From VXLM01 sp034421575 (GTDB lineage: Bacteria; Chloroflexota; Dehalococcoidia; Lucifugimonadales; VXLM01), in contig DAOUKG010000078.1 of NCBI GenBank assembly GCA_034421575.1, positions 6,859 to 70,858 on the forward strand: a stretch of DNA of 64,000 nt, read 5' to 3'. Of this stretch, positions 26,137 through 35,536 are shown piece by piece; the stretch's first letter is position 1, and each line of letters begins with the position of its first letter. The position numbers were made by a program, and so were the translations under genes. Under the pieces are notes generated by a model. The model saw only the letters and a program-made list of their open reading frames with translations. It had not been told where the DNA came from and did not search any database.

Positions 26137-27045
26137 CTACTGATCGGTAGGTCGGCGGAAGCGGTTGATGTAGTCATCATCGCCGGTCGCTGGCTGTTCC
26201 GCATCCGCGCCCGCGTCATCCGACGATTCCTCGGCGCTTGCCGGTGCGTCATCCGTGGCGCTTGCACCTGCTCCATCCGAGCCGTCCTCCGAGGAAGGCC
26301 TGTCGCGGTAGCGGCTGGCCTGGATGTCCTCCAGCCGGCTTTGAAGATCTTCCCCTTCGAGATGGCCGACAATGCTGCCGTCGCGCATCTCGTTCACCTG
26401 GTCGGCCATCGCCAGCAGCGTCGAGTCGTGCGTGGCGGCGACCACCGTGATGCCGTGTGTCTCCACCATCTCGCGGAAGAGTCCAAAGATCGACTGTGCG
26501 TTCGTGGAGTCCAACTCACCCGTCGGCTCATCCGCCAGGATCAGCGGGGGCCTCGTGACGATCGCGCGAGCGATGGCGACCCTCTGCTGCTCACCGCCCG
26601 ATAGCTCGTACGGACGGTGGTTCGCGCGCGGGACGAGGCCAACGATGCCCAGCGCCTCCCTCGTGCGTTCCTCCCGCTCTCGGACGCCGTATCCCGAAAT
26701 CCTGAGCGGCAGTTCAACGTTCTCGAACGCTGACAGCAGCGGGAGCAGGCCGAAAGCCTGGAACACGAAGCCCACCTTGTGGCGGCGAATTTCCGTGAGT
26801 TCCTTTTCCCCCATCGCGGTCAGGTCCTCTCCTTCGAAGAGGATCTTGCCGGATGTCGGCTTGTCGAGCCCTGCCATGAGGTTCAGCAGCGTCGTCTTGC
26901 CCGAACCCGATCTGCCGACGAGCGCAATGAACTGGCCCGGCGGAATCTGCAGGGTCACGTCGTCGACGGCCGTGACCTGCTCTGCCCCCACGTCGTACAC
27001 GCGGGAGAGGTTCTCAATGTCGATGATGACCTGTGAACTGCTCAT
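26137..27045 (-). CDS. ABC transporter ATP-binding protein (LolD/MacB-like)
   Basis: The protein has 302 residues. The ATPase has Walker A GRSGSGKTT (about 43-51), a Q-loop in FVFQAFGLLP, signature LSGGEQQR, Walker B LILADEPTGELD and the H-loop THD. This is the LolD/MacB/FtsE class that works with FtsX-type permeases. After about residue 230 comes an Asp/Ser/Ala-rich acidic tail of unknown role (SSEDGSDGAGASATDDAPAS). The ATG is one base after the stop of the second ATPase gene, whose end contains its ribosome-binding site, so the two are coupled. It is the last gene of the four-gene FtsX-type cluster. Confidence 0.92.
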   Translation of the reverse strand: MSSSQVIIDIENLSRVYDVGAEQVTAVDDVTLQIPPGQFIALVGRSGSGKTTLLNLMAGLDKPTSGKILFEGEDLTAMGEKELTEIRRHKVGFVFQAFGLLPLLSAFENVELPLRISGYGVREREERTREALGIVGLVPRANHRPYELSGGEQQRVAIARAIVTRPPLILADEPTGELDSTNAQSIFGLFREMVETHGITVVAATHDSTLLAMADQVNEMRDGSIVGHLEGEDLQSRLEDIQASRYRDRPSSEDGSDGAGASATDDAPASAEESSDDAGADAEQPATGDDDYINRFRRPTDQ

Positions 27046-27046
27046 C

Positions 27047-27931
27047 TTATTCCTCTCCGGAAACGATGGTGACCTTGCCGTCTTCCACCTTCACCCTTGC
27101 TCGATCGCGGATCCTGACCTCGTCCAGGTACTCGCGCGGAAGCTGCACTCGCCCGGCTCCGTCTACCAGCGTGTACTCTTCGAGCGGCGTCTCAATGTCC
27201 ACTTCTCCAGTAATCTGCCGCTCGTAGGAATGCGCGCGCCTGACCTCCGTCGAGGTCTTCCCGTCTCGTATCATGACGACCCGCCCGACCTTGTAGGCAA
27301 TGTCCCGGTCGTGCGTGACGATCACGATGGTCGTGCCAAGCTCGCTGTTCACCGAACCGAACAGGTCCAGGATCTCGCTTGCCGTCGCGTCATCCAACTC
27401 ACCCGTCGGCTCGTCCGCCAGAAGCAGGGGAGGGTGGTTTGCCAGGGCGACCGCAATCGCGACCCGCTGCTGCTCGCCGCCGGACAAGCGCTCCGGCGTG
27501 TGGTCGAGCCGGTGCCCCAGGCCCACGAGGTTGAGCAGGTCTTCCGATCGTTCCTGCCGCTCCTTCGGGGAGAGACTCGTGAGCATCATGGGCAGCGCCA
27601 CGTTCTCGACGGCGCTCAGGTACGGGAACAGGTTGCGGCTCGTCTGCTGCCACACAAACCCGACCTCATGACGACGATAGTCCTCCACCTCCCGACCTCC
27701 CATGCGAAGGAGATCACGGTCTCCGACTCGGACCTTCCCGGCCGAGGGACTGTCATATCCCGCGAGGATATTGAGCAGCGTGGTCTTCCCGCTTCCGCTC
27801 GCACCCACGACGGCAATGACCTCGCCTCGCGATACGACAAGGTCGAGACCTCGAAGCGCTACGACTTCCAGGTCGGCGATCTTGTATATCTTGAACAGGT
27901 CTTCGCAGACGATGTAGTCTTCCGCTCTCAC
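27047..27931 (-). CDS. ABC transporter ATP-binding protein with C-terminal AbrB-like domain
   Basis: The protein has 294 residues. The LolD/MacB-like ATPase core (about 1-220) has Walker A GASGSGKTT, FVWQQTSRNLF, LSGGEQQR, Walker B LLLADEPTGELDD and VTHDRD. After an ordinary end at about 230, the chain continues into YTLVDGAGRVQLPREYLDEVRIRDRARVKVEDGKVTIV (shown in parts), which has the swapped-hairpin pattern of SpoVT/AbrB DNA-binding domains: GRVQLP, a hydrophobic helix, then a VxVEDGKVxI strand. The fusion suggests either feedback on transcription or a structural reuse of the fold. It sits upstream of the other ATPase and downstream of the permeases. Confidence 0.88.
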   Translation of the reverse strand: MRAEDYIVCEDLFKIYKIADLEVVALRGLDLVVSRGEVIAVVGASGSGKTTLLNILAGYDSPSAGKVRVGDRDLLRMGGREVEDYRRHEVGFVWQQTSRNLFPYLSAVENVALPMMLTSLSPKERQERSEDLLNLVGLGHRLDHTPERLSGGEQQRVAIAVALANHPPLLLADEPTGELDDATASEILDLFGSVNSELGTTIVIVTHDRDIAYKVGRVVMIRDGKTSTEVRRAHSYERQITGEVDIETPLEEYTLVDGAGRVQLPREYLDEVRIRDRARVKVEDGKVTIVSGEE

Positions 27932-27983
27932 TGCGTTCCTCCCAATCTCATTGCTTACGAAAATAACCGCCGACCAACTTGTC

Positions 27984-28009
27984 GTAGGGGCAACCCTTGT
28001 GGTTGCCCT
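27984..28009. repeat. family D palindrome
   Basis: TAGGGGCAACCCTTGTGGTT followed by GCCC, in the gap between a permease and an ATPase gene. The same sequence is at 63811-63834. Confidence 0.8.
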
Positions 28010-28070
28010 TCCTCTGAGTCAACACATTCTAGTTCCCGGTTCGTGTAGGTGATGACCTTCATGAGATATT

Positions 28071-31000
28071 CTAACCAATTTCACCCAACCGCAAGACCCG
28101 CTGCAGCGAGATGCGGTTGACAAGCCATATCATTCCCAAGATTATCACGGCGAACACGAGGAACATAATCGCGTACGTCAGGATAAGCACGTTCCAATTG
28201 ATCTGCATCGCGAACGGCGGCATCACCTGAGAGCCGAAGTCATCGTGTCCGAGGAACGGCATGATGACCGCGCCCAGTCTTCCGCCCATCCACGTTCCCA
28301 GTGCCAGTCCTGCGAGAATCACCAGCATCTGCTCCAGCCATACCATTGTGACGAGCTGCCGCATGGAGAATCCCACCGTTCGCAGCAGGGCGAACTGGAG
28401 CTGTCTGTTTCTGAAAGATATGTAGGCATGCACGAGGAACCCCAGACAGCTCAGTACCAGCACCGACGAGAACGCGATGAACAGAAGCGACCGCCATCCC
28501 GCCTTCACGAGCGGGTCGACCTTCGACTCGGCCAGCAGGGTGTCCCTGTCCTGGAATGAGTCGATCAGGAATCCGCCGTTGGTGTTCAGTTCCTGGATCA
28601 GCGCTTCACGTTCCGCCCCGGTGGACGTCGATGAAATCCAGAGCTCGTTGGGCAGGACCTCGCTGTTCAATGTTCCCATGCTTGCATACTTCACGAGGGA
28701 GCTCATGTCGGAAACGAGGAAGCTCTTCTCCCGCAGGCTCATCGTGGGGAAGAACTCCATCTCGTCGATGATTTGTACGGGTACGCGATGCCCCGAGACC
28801 GAAACGTCGAATTCCTCGCCGACCTTATGGCCGGTATTCTTGTTGAATCCCTTGCTCGCGAGCACCGGCAGCGGAGTGAACTGACCGGGGAAAATGCCAC
28901 GCACAGAAGCCGCCGCGCCCTCGGCCCATGAGAAGAGGGCCGACCCCGACTCGTCTTCGAATCCGACGTCGGACGCCCGTAGCACGTCCGCGATCGCGGT
29001 CTCGGTAGTCCGCAGGAGACTCCAGCCTTCCACGTCATCGAACGTTTCGATGACGGTCGTCCCGCCTGCCTCTGGCGTCGCCCTGATCTCATCTATCAGG
29101 ACGGATCCGGGTTGGAGTTGCCTGTCGCCGCGACGCTCCCGGATGGTGACCGAGGCGAGGGAAATCGGCTCCGATGGAGCGGTTGACGGCTGTCCCCTTC
29201 CTCCGACTGCCGTCAGATCGACGGTCAGTTCCGCCCAGTCGGCGAAGTTCAGCTCACCGATAACATAGGTGTAGTATCTGCCGCGCGAGTCTAAGATCCG
29301 CGCCGTCATGCGGACGGATGGATGTGGCCGGTCCGGCTTGATTCTCAATGTGAGGTGCTTCGATCCATTCGGAATGGGCAGCCCCTCCGGTCCGCCTTCG
29401 AGGGTCAGTGAAGAGATGAGTTCGTCCACGGGTCGCCCGGCGAAGTCTTCGCGGAACCAGGCAACATCCAGGAAGTCCTCCGGGTTGACCGCCACCATGT
29501 CATAGGTGCCGCCGAATAGCTTGGAAAGGTCGTGCCCCGAACTCCTGCGAACGAGACTGACCTTCTCAACTCCGGGGAGGTTCTCATATCGGTCTTTCAG
29601 CACACTCGTGGACTTGAACTGGTCGTCCGGCGATAGACCCCGCCGGAACCCTGAGGTGGGAACGTTTCCGTTGAGCCGCACGTCGCTGCCGGTGAAGAAG
29701 AGCACTCGCTCGACGAAGCTGCGGTCGAGCGTCGCACTGAAGCTCGCCGCGAAGATTCCCAGCCCTGCCGTCAGGATCAGCAACAGGGACAGCCGGGCGT
29801 AGTGCGCCGGGTTCCGCGCCATCTGCCAGACTCCCATCACCATACCCGCCGGCAGCCAGGCGGAAAGTAAGCGGCTTGCAAGGTTCATCACAACGGGGAA
29901 CAGCCGCAAGAGCACCATCGCCGACGCGACCAGTATTATCCCCGGCACCGCCAGAAGCATCTGGTTCACCGCGATTTCACCGAACAGGTTCCTGGCCACC
30001 ACCGAACCCTGCTCGGTCAACTGTCGGAACAGCAGGATTCCCACGATGAGCAGCAATACGTCGAGATAGTACCTCTGGACGAACGGCAAATCGGTCGGTC
30101 TGGCCGACCTCTGACGTTCTTGGGTCACACTCATTTGAGACGCTCTGAACGCCGGGAATATCAGGGCCACGAAGCTCAATACTCCGCCCAGCGCCGCCAT
30201 CATGTAGGCGCCGCTTGAAAGGCTGACCGAAAGGAGACCGTCTGCCCCCAGATCGGAAAACGCCGGCGTCACGCCCAGCACGCTGATGGCCAACGCCGCC
30301 AGAATGGGACCGAATATCACGGACAACGCCGCGATCGTCAGTCCCTCCATGACGAATACCATGAGAATCTGCGTCGAGTTGGCCCCCCGGCTTCTCAGCA
30401 GGGCAACCTCGTTACGTCGGTCTTCCACTACCAGCGATGACAACGTTGCGACGTAATATAGGATCACGATCGCGATCAGCACCAGGACCACGAACATCGG
30501 CAGTTTGCTGAAGAACAGACGCCTGTCGTACTCATCGAGTGCGTTGTCCAGGGTCGTCGTCTGTCGGAAGCTCGATAGCGTGGAACTCAGAATCGAGTTC
30601 GTTCCCCTTATGTCCAGCAGCGTGTCGGTGCTGTTTCTGGCGTTGACACGGTCGGCATCGGTCATCAGGAGCCACGCATAGGTGGCTTCCATCCTCCGCA
30701 GTCGAGGTCCCAGGGTCTCAAGGAACGCCTCTTCGGAAATATGGAAGGGCATCGTCCTGAAGCTGGTGCCCGTAGCCGCTTCAAGGACTTCTCTCTCAAG
30801 CTGCCAGACCTCTGCCTCAGGGTCTTCGCGTTGGAAGATGGCGCTGATCACCACCTCTACGTGGGCGAGATCATCCGACCACGGCAGCACCGCGGACACC
30901 CGGTCTCCTATGCGTGCGCCGAACGTCTCCGCCGCCTCGACCGGAATCATCGCCTCTAAAGTGAACGTCTCTCCGGGCGCGTTTACCGGGCTGACTCTCG

Positions 31001-31454
31001 GTGCGACGCCCCCCCGGATAACGATGTGTTGCTCGATGTCGGGAACATAGGCGAAGTACGCCCTGGCGTTGTCGTCGCCCGCAACGGCCTCGTCGCCGGT
31101 TGCCGTGAGGAACATCGTGGGAGTCTTTGCCGCGCTGAGCCTGCCCTCAACGAGCCAACTGAGTCTGTCCTGAACGACTTGATTCACGACCCCCGAGACT
31201 CGATCGGCCTCTTCACGATTCACCGGGCCTCTCTGCCCCTGCATGATGATGTGCAGTTCGGCTTCGGAGTGCTGGTCCAGCGCGCTGCGCAGCGCTATCT
31301 CCCTGAGCGCGTCGAAATAGATCACCGTTCCGGACATGATTGACGACGCCAACAGCACGCCAAGGACGACCGAGGACAACAGTCGCCAGTGAGCCAGGCT
31401 GCGCTTCAGTACGAATTGCCAAGCGGAAATGAACCGCTGTACGGCTGAGACCAT
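28071..31454 (-). CDS. giant FtsX-like ABC permease (1127 residues)
   Basis: The start is at ATG behind GGGAG. The N-terminal transmembrane helix (about 22-48) leads into a large extracytoplasmic domain. A cluster of FtsX-type helices at about 320-470 (VLVLIAIVILYYVATLSSLVV, with the LRSRGA loop) and further helices at about 500-590 follow. A second large outer domain (about 600-990) contains galactose-binding-like strands such as MTARILDSRGRYYTYVIGEL. A second FtsX unit lies at about 1000-1125 (SLLFIAFSSVLVLSCLGFLVHAYI, LLRTVGFS). Two FtsX units in one chain resemble MacB/LolCE-type mechanotransmission permeases. It pairs with the two ATPases downstream and a second giant permease upstream. 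Confidence 0.88.
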   Translation of the reverse strand: MVSAVQRFISAWQFVLKRSLAHWRLLSSVVLGVLLASSIMSGTVIYFDALREIALRSALDQHSEAELHIIMQGQRGPVNREEADRVSGVVNQVVQDRLSWLVEGRLSAAKTPTMFLTATGDEAVAGDDNARAYFAYVPDIEQHIVIRGGVAPRVSPVNAPGETFTLEAMIPVEAAETFGARIGDRVSAVLPWSDDLAHVEVVISAIFQREDPEAEVWQLEREVLEAATGTSFRTMPFHISEEAFLETLGPRLRRMEATYAWLLMTDADRVNARNSTDTLLDIRGTNSILSSTLSSFRQTTTLDNALDEYDRRLFFSKLPMFVVLVLIAIVILYYVATLSSLVVEDRRNEVALLRSRGANSTQILMVFVMEGLTIAALSVIFGPILAALAISVLGVTPAFSDLGADGLLSVSLSSGAYMMAALGGVLSFVALIFPAFRASQMSVTQERQRSARPTDLPFVQRYYLDVLLLIVGILLFRQLTEQGSVVARNLFGEIAVNQMLLAVPGIILVASAMVLLRLFPVVMNLASRLLSAWLPAGMVMGVWQMARNPAHYARLSLLLILTAGLGIFAASFSATLDRSFVERVLFFTGSDVRLNGNVPTSGFRRGLSPDDQFKSTSVLKDRYENLPGVEKVSLVRRSSGHDLSKLFGGTYDMVAVNPEDFLDVAWFREDFAGRPVDELISSLTLEGGPEGLPIPNGSKHLTLRIKPDRPHPSVRMTARILDSRGRYYTYVIGELNFADWAELTVDLTAVGGRGQPSTAPSEPISLASVTIRERRGDRQLQPGSVLIDEIRATPEAGGTTVIETFDDVEGWSLLRTTETAIADVLRASDVGFEDESGSALFSWAEGAAASVRGIFPGQFTPLPVLASKGFNKNTGHKVGEEFDVSVSGHRVPVQIIDEMEFFPTMSLREKSFLVSDMSSLVKYASMGTLNSEVLPNELWISSTSTGAEREALIQELNTNGGFLIDSFQDRDTLLAESKVDPLVKAGWRSLLFIAFSSVLVLSCLGFLVHAYISFRNRQLQFALLRTVGFSMRQLVTMVWLEQMLVILAGLALGTWMGGRLGAVIMPFLGHDDFGSQVMPPFAMQINWNVLILTYAIMFLVFAVIILGMIWLVNRISLQRVLRLGEIG

Positions 31455-31600
31455 TCCATCTCCCTTATGTTGTGGGTTCGGCTAAGTCCTATCCCGACCG
31501 TTCGGATTGTAGCTGAATCGCCCCGGCGAGAAAAGTTTACTGCCTATTAGTACGTCCGTGACTCTCTAAAGTTACTATCCGTTCGAATCATGTCGGCGGT

Positions 31601-34600
31601 CTATGCCTCGCCACTGCGCGCCAGTTCAAACAGTTTCGTCTTGCCGATTGAGCGATAGAGGATGAACATTACCGTTACGAATATCGCCAGGATCATTCCG
31701 TATGTCGGAAGCATCAGCGTCCAGTCGGTAACGAGAATGAACGGCGGCACTATCGACTGCCCAATGTCCGACACAGCCAGCGGCGCGACCATGAGCCGGC
31801 TCATCTGGAAGCCTGCCCAAGTCCCAACCCCAAGACCCAGCGCCACAACGGTCAGGTGTTCAAAGCTGAGCAGTCCCAGGAGTTGGATCTTCGACAGGCC
31901 AAGCGACTGGAGGAATCCCATCTCGTGCTTGTTGCTCTCTCCCACCAGGAGCATGTAGGCCACATAGCCGAAAATGGCTGCCAGCAGCACTACTGCCAAA
32001 GCCATGAACACAAGCGCCCTCCACCCTGCGTTCTGCAGCGGGTCTCTGCGGATCTCCTCCCTCTGCTCCGTGGTGTCGTTCACCTTGAGGAGGATTCTCT
32101 CCATCTCCTGGGATATCTCCTCGACGATCTCCGGCGCCTCTCCCGTTTTCCTGAGATACAGTTCATTCGGCACGACGGATGAAAGCTGGCTCATCATGTT
32201 CATGTACTCCAGCAATGCGTTGATGTCGGCCAGCATGAATCCTGAGTTCGCCGTGTTGAGCGTTGGGAAGAGATCGATCACTCCCTTGATCTCGATGGGG
32301 ACCAGCCAGCCCGAGACGCTCACTATCTGAGATACTCCAGGCCGCAAACCCGTCGCCTCGGAGACGTCACGGCTGATGACTGCGGGAATTACGCCTCTGT
32401 CCGCGGCCTCGTATATCCCGCGAACCGATCGGTTTCTGTCCGTTCCGAAAGTGAAGACGCCGGCTCGCCTTCCCTCGTAAGGGTCGTCCGCCGCAGTGTA
32501 GAGAACGTCGGAATCAAAGAAGTTCGTGGGTATCGGCGACCAGACATTGGTTCCCTCGAACCCCTCCAATATCACCTCCGAACCGTCCGCAAGGACCACG
32601 TAAACATTGTCGAACAGCACCGTTCCGGGCGTTCCGCCGCCCGAGGTCTGCGTTGTAGTTCCGGGCTCGTACAGCGATACCGCCATGAGATTTAGAGGCC
32701 TGACTAGGTCATCGGGCAGGACGGTGCTCGCGCTATGCCAGTCGAGACTGCCCACCTCTCCAAGGGATATGGTATTGACCTTGCCTTCCGCGTCTCGTAT
32801 CACCACCCAAACGGACATCAGAGGCTGGGGCTCAAGCGGTTTGATCCACAGGCCGATGCTCTCCGAGTCCTCCGGGAGCGTTATTCCTCCCTGTTTGTCA
32901 GGCACAGCGATCAAGTCCATGATCTCTTCCAGATTCAGGTCCGCGAAGTCGTCGCGGAACCATGCGATCTCGGCGAACGCCTTGGGTTCCAGTGCCAGGA
33001 GCTGCATGCTCACACTGCCGAGTGACGCGCTTGACCGGTATCCGAGCGCTCCCCTGTCTATCGCCGGAGTCTCCACAAATTCCTCCAGCATGCCCGGAAG
33101 CCCCTTCTTCAGAAACAGCGGCGTGCCCTGGATTCGCATGTCGGTAGGAGTGCCGAACTGGATCTGCTCGTCCTGGCTGCGAGTCAGAGTGCCCCCCACC
33201 GTGGTCGCAAAAATACCAAGGCCCGTTACCAGCACAAGGAGGAGCACCAGCCACGTGTACTGCAGCGGATTTCGGGCCATGTGCCACAGGCTTATGGAAA
33301 GCCACGCCGGAGCCGAGCGGATAACAAGCGAGAGCAGTTGGTACAGCACCTGGGCCGGCACGATTGCCAGGAGTCCGACCTCCGCGACGAAGAGTGTGTT
33401 GGACGGTTGAATATCCCCAGTGAATACGTACCCCGCGATCGGGGCTGCCTGGACGGCCATGCCTGCCCACATCCACTTTCCACTGAGGTACCGCGAAGTT
33501 ACGTAATAGCCCCCGCCGACCGCCAACGCCAGGGCCGCAGGCACGTATGCCTCGGAGAGCATCCCGTCCTGAAAATTCAGGAAGAGTGAGCCACCCGCCA
33601 GTGCCACAACGGAGAATCCCGCGATCAGATGAATGAGCCCGCGCGACTCACCGCCCATGTAGCGGACGAACAGGGGAAACAGCCGCATGAAGAACAAGGC
33701 AACCACGATGAGAAAGAGGATCGGGCCAAACAGAAGCGTCTCGTTGACCTGGAGCTCGGTGAAGAGACCGCTCGAAACGATCTGCTCCCTGCTCTGAAGC
33801 TCCCAGAAGACCAGCCCTCCAACGGCCACGAGCCCTACGTCGAAATAGTACCTGTGAAAGAACGACATGGTCGCTGGCCTTGCCGCCTTGACCCTTTGTA
33901 CGAGCAGACCGCTCCTTGCGCCGGCGGCCCCGAAGGCCACGTACAGGAAAAGACACAGCAGCGCCACTCCCGCGCCGATAGCGAAGGAGAGCGGATCAGC
34001 CCTGACCAGGAGAAGCTCGCCCCCGGTAGTAGCGCGAAACGGAGGCACGAGCCCGACCAGGGCAATCGTCGCAAACGAAATCAGGGGTCCTAGGATGAAT
34101 GCCAGCAGGCACATCACGACGCCCTCGATCGAGTAGAGTCGCAGAAGCTCGGAGATTCCAACCCCCCGCGTCCGCATTAGCGCCGAGTCCCGCTCCCTGC
34201 TCTTCGCAAGGTAGGAGACCATCATCGTCATGTAGAACAGCACCGTGACGACCATGATCGTAAGCAGGAAGAGTAGAGGAATCCTCGAGAAGAACACCCG
34301 CCTCCCGACGTTTGCGATCAGTCCGCGAACCGTTCCCGAGCTAACGGTCGCTCCGGCAATCGAATTGTAGATGTCGTCTTCAAGCAGGTCCAAGCGTTGA
34401 ATGAATCCGGCTGCCGTCCAACTGCTCAGCTTTTCCTTATCGATCTTTCCAAAGACGATGGGATTGACCAGCGTCCTCTCGTATGCGGGCCCAATGGCGT
34501 CCGTCAAGACCTCGATGTGAACGAACAGGCCGATTGCCAGGTTCTGGTTTTCGTCCCACAACACGCCGTCGGGCGGCGGGAATCCTGATTCCTCGCCACC

Positions 34601-35293
34601 CTGCGCCGGCCTGGATTGGGAGGTGAGCACGAGCGCAGCCATCGACCAGAACTCGTCCGAGGGGTCGTCGGCTTGAAAGACCCCCACGATATCTACCGTG
34701 ATCCTCGTTTCCACGAACGCGTCCACGGCCACGACGACCGAGTCCCCGACGCCAAGTTCCGAATCATCGGCCACCTGCTCCGATATCACCGCTTCGACCG
34801 TTATCCCGTCGGAAGTCTCCGCAACCTCCGTGCTTGGGACCCGACCATCTACGAAGACCGACCGGTTCTGGAAGTTGGTCAGGGTGTGAAAGAACCCGTC
34901 CAAGACCACGGGAAGGGACTCCTGGTCGCCTACGGCCGGCAGAGGCATTTCGTCCGTCCCCACGATGGACGCGGTGCCTCTGAGGTACATCTCCTGTCCC
35001 GCGTACAGGTCCTCGATGTGCTCCGTCGCTATCGAATGGACGAGTTGGTCCAGTTCGTCCACGGACTCGGCGGTGAGGGGAATGCGCTTGGCGAAGACGC
35101 TCAGGTTGAGCTGGGGCGCGGCAATCTGGTTGAGTGACACCCGAAATGCCAGCTGTTCAAGGGCGGTGAGGTATACCGTCGATCCCACACTGATCGTCAC
35201 GGCGACAAGTATGCCGATGAACACGCTCGAAAGGAGCTTCCACTCGTCCAACAGTCGATTGGACACGAGTCGTGCGTTAGTTAGTTTGCGCAT
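31601..35293 (-). CDS. giant FtsX-like ABC permease (1230 residues)
   Basis: This is a paralogue of the adjacent 1127-residue permease. The N-terminal helix (about 17-40, LLSSVFIGILVAVTISVGS) leads into an outer domain to about 300. FtsX-type helices are at about 330-470, including LLFLLTIMVVTVLFYMTMMV and the LMRTRGVG loop. A further block of about five helices (about 500-700) is longer than in its neighbour. A second outer domain (about 720-1100) has strands such as GLWIKPLEPQPLMSVWVVIRD. The C-terminal FtsX unit ends in LARSGEA. It is the first gene of the leftward four-gene system. It probably moves lipids or lipoproteins or transduces force to surface components; this is inferred from the family only. 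Confidence 0.87.
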   Translation of the reverse strand: MRKLTNARLVSNRLLDEWKLLSSVFIGILVAVTISVGSTVYLTALEQLAFRVSLNQIAAPQLNLSVFAKRIPLTAESVDELDQLVHSIATEHIEDLYAGQEMYLRGTASIVGTDEMPLPAVGDQESLPVVLDGFFHTLTNFQNRSVFVDGRVPSTEVAETSDGITVEAVISEQVADDSELGVGDSVVVAVDAFVETRITVDIVGVFQADDPSDEFWSMAALVLTSQSRPAQGGEESGFPPPDGVLWDENQNLAIGLFVHIEVLTDAIGPAYERTLVNPIVFGKIDKEKLSSWTAAGFIQRLDLLEDDIYNSIAGATVSSGTVRGLIANVGRRVFFSRIPLLFLLTIMVVTVLFYMTMMVSYLAKSRERDSALMRTRGVGISELLRLYSIEGVVMCLLAFILGPLISFATIALVGLVPPFRATTGGELLLVRADPLSFAIGAGVALLCLFLYVAFGAAGARSGLLVQRVKAARPATMSFFHRYYFDVGLVAVGGLVFWELQSREQIVSSGLFTELQVNETLLFGPILFLIVVALFFMRLFPLFVRYMGGESRGLIHLIAGFSVVALAGGSLFLNFQDGMLSEAYVPAALALAVGGGYYVTSRYLSGKWMWAGMAVQAAPIAGYVFTGDIQPSNTLFVAEVGLLAIVPAQVLYQLLSLVIRSAPAWLSISLWHMARNPLQYTWLVLLLVLVTGLGIFATTVGGTLTRSQDEQIQFGTPTDMRIQGTPLFLKKGLPGMLEEFVETPAIDRGALGYRSSASLGSVSMQLLALEPKAFAEIAWFRDDFADLNLEEIMDLIAVPDKQGGITLPEDSESIGLWIKPLEPQPLMSVWVVIRDAEGKVNTISLGEVGSLDWHSASTVLPDDLVRPLNLMAVSLYEPGTTTQTSGGGTPGTVLFDNVYVVLADGSEVILEGFEGTNVWSPIPTNFFDSDVLYTAADDPYEGRRAGVFTFGTDRNRSVRGIYEAADRGVIPAVISRDVSEATGLRPGVSQIVSVSGWLVPIEIKGVIDLFPTLNTANSGFMLADINALLEYMNMMSQLSSVVPNELYLRKTGEAPEIVEEISQEMERILLKVNDTTEQREEIRRDPLQNAGWRALVFMALAVVLLAAIFGYVAYMLLVGESNKHEMGFLQSLGLSKIQLLGLLSFEHLTVVALGLGVGTWAGFQMSRLMVAPLAVSDIGQSIVPPFILVTDWTLMLPTYGMILAIFVTVMFILYRSIGKTKLFELARSGEA

Positions 35294-35536
35294 CTCTTAC
35301 AGCGGGACGACAGCGTTCCGAATGCTCCGGAAAACGCCTGACAAGCGAGCACAGAAACGCCCCATACGGGTCTAGTCACTGATGTGCTCGGCGGAGGGAT
35401 TCTGGACGATACTGTCTTCTCAGAAGCCTCATTTATTTAGGCGCCTATACATATAAGTACAAACGAGACGGTCAAGAGGTTGAGGTGCATTATACTCCAT
35501 GCGTAATTTGGCTGGGTTCTCTGAAGGGCGATGCCC

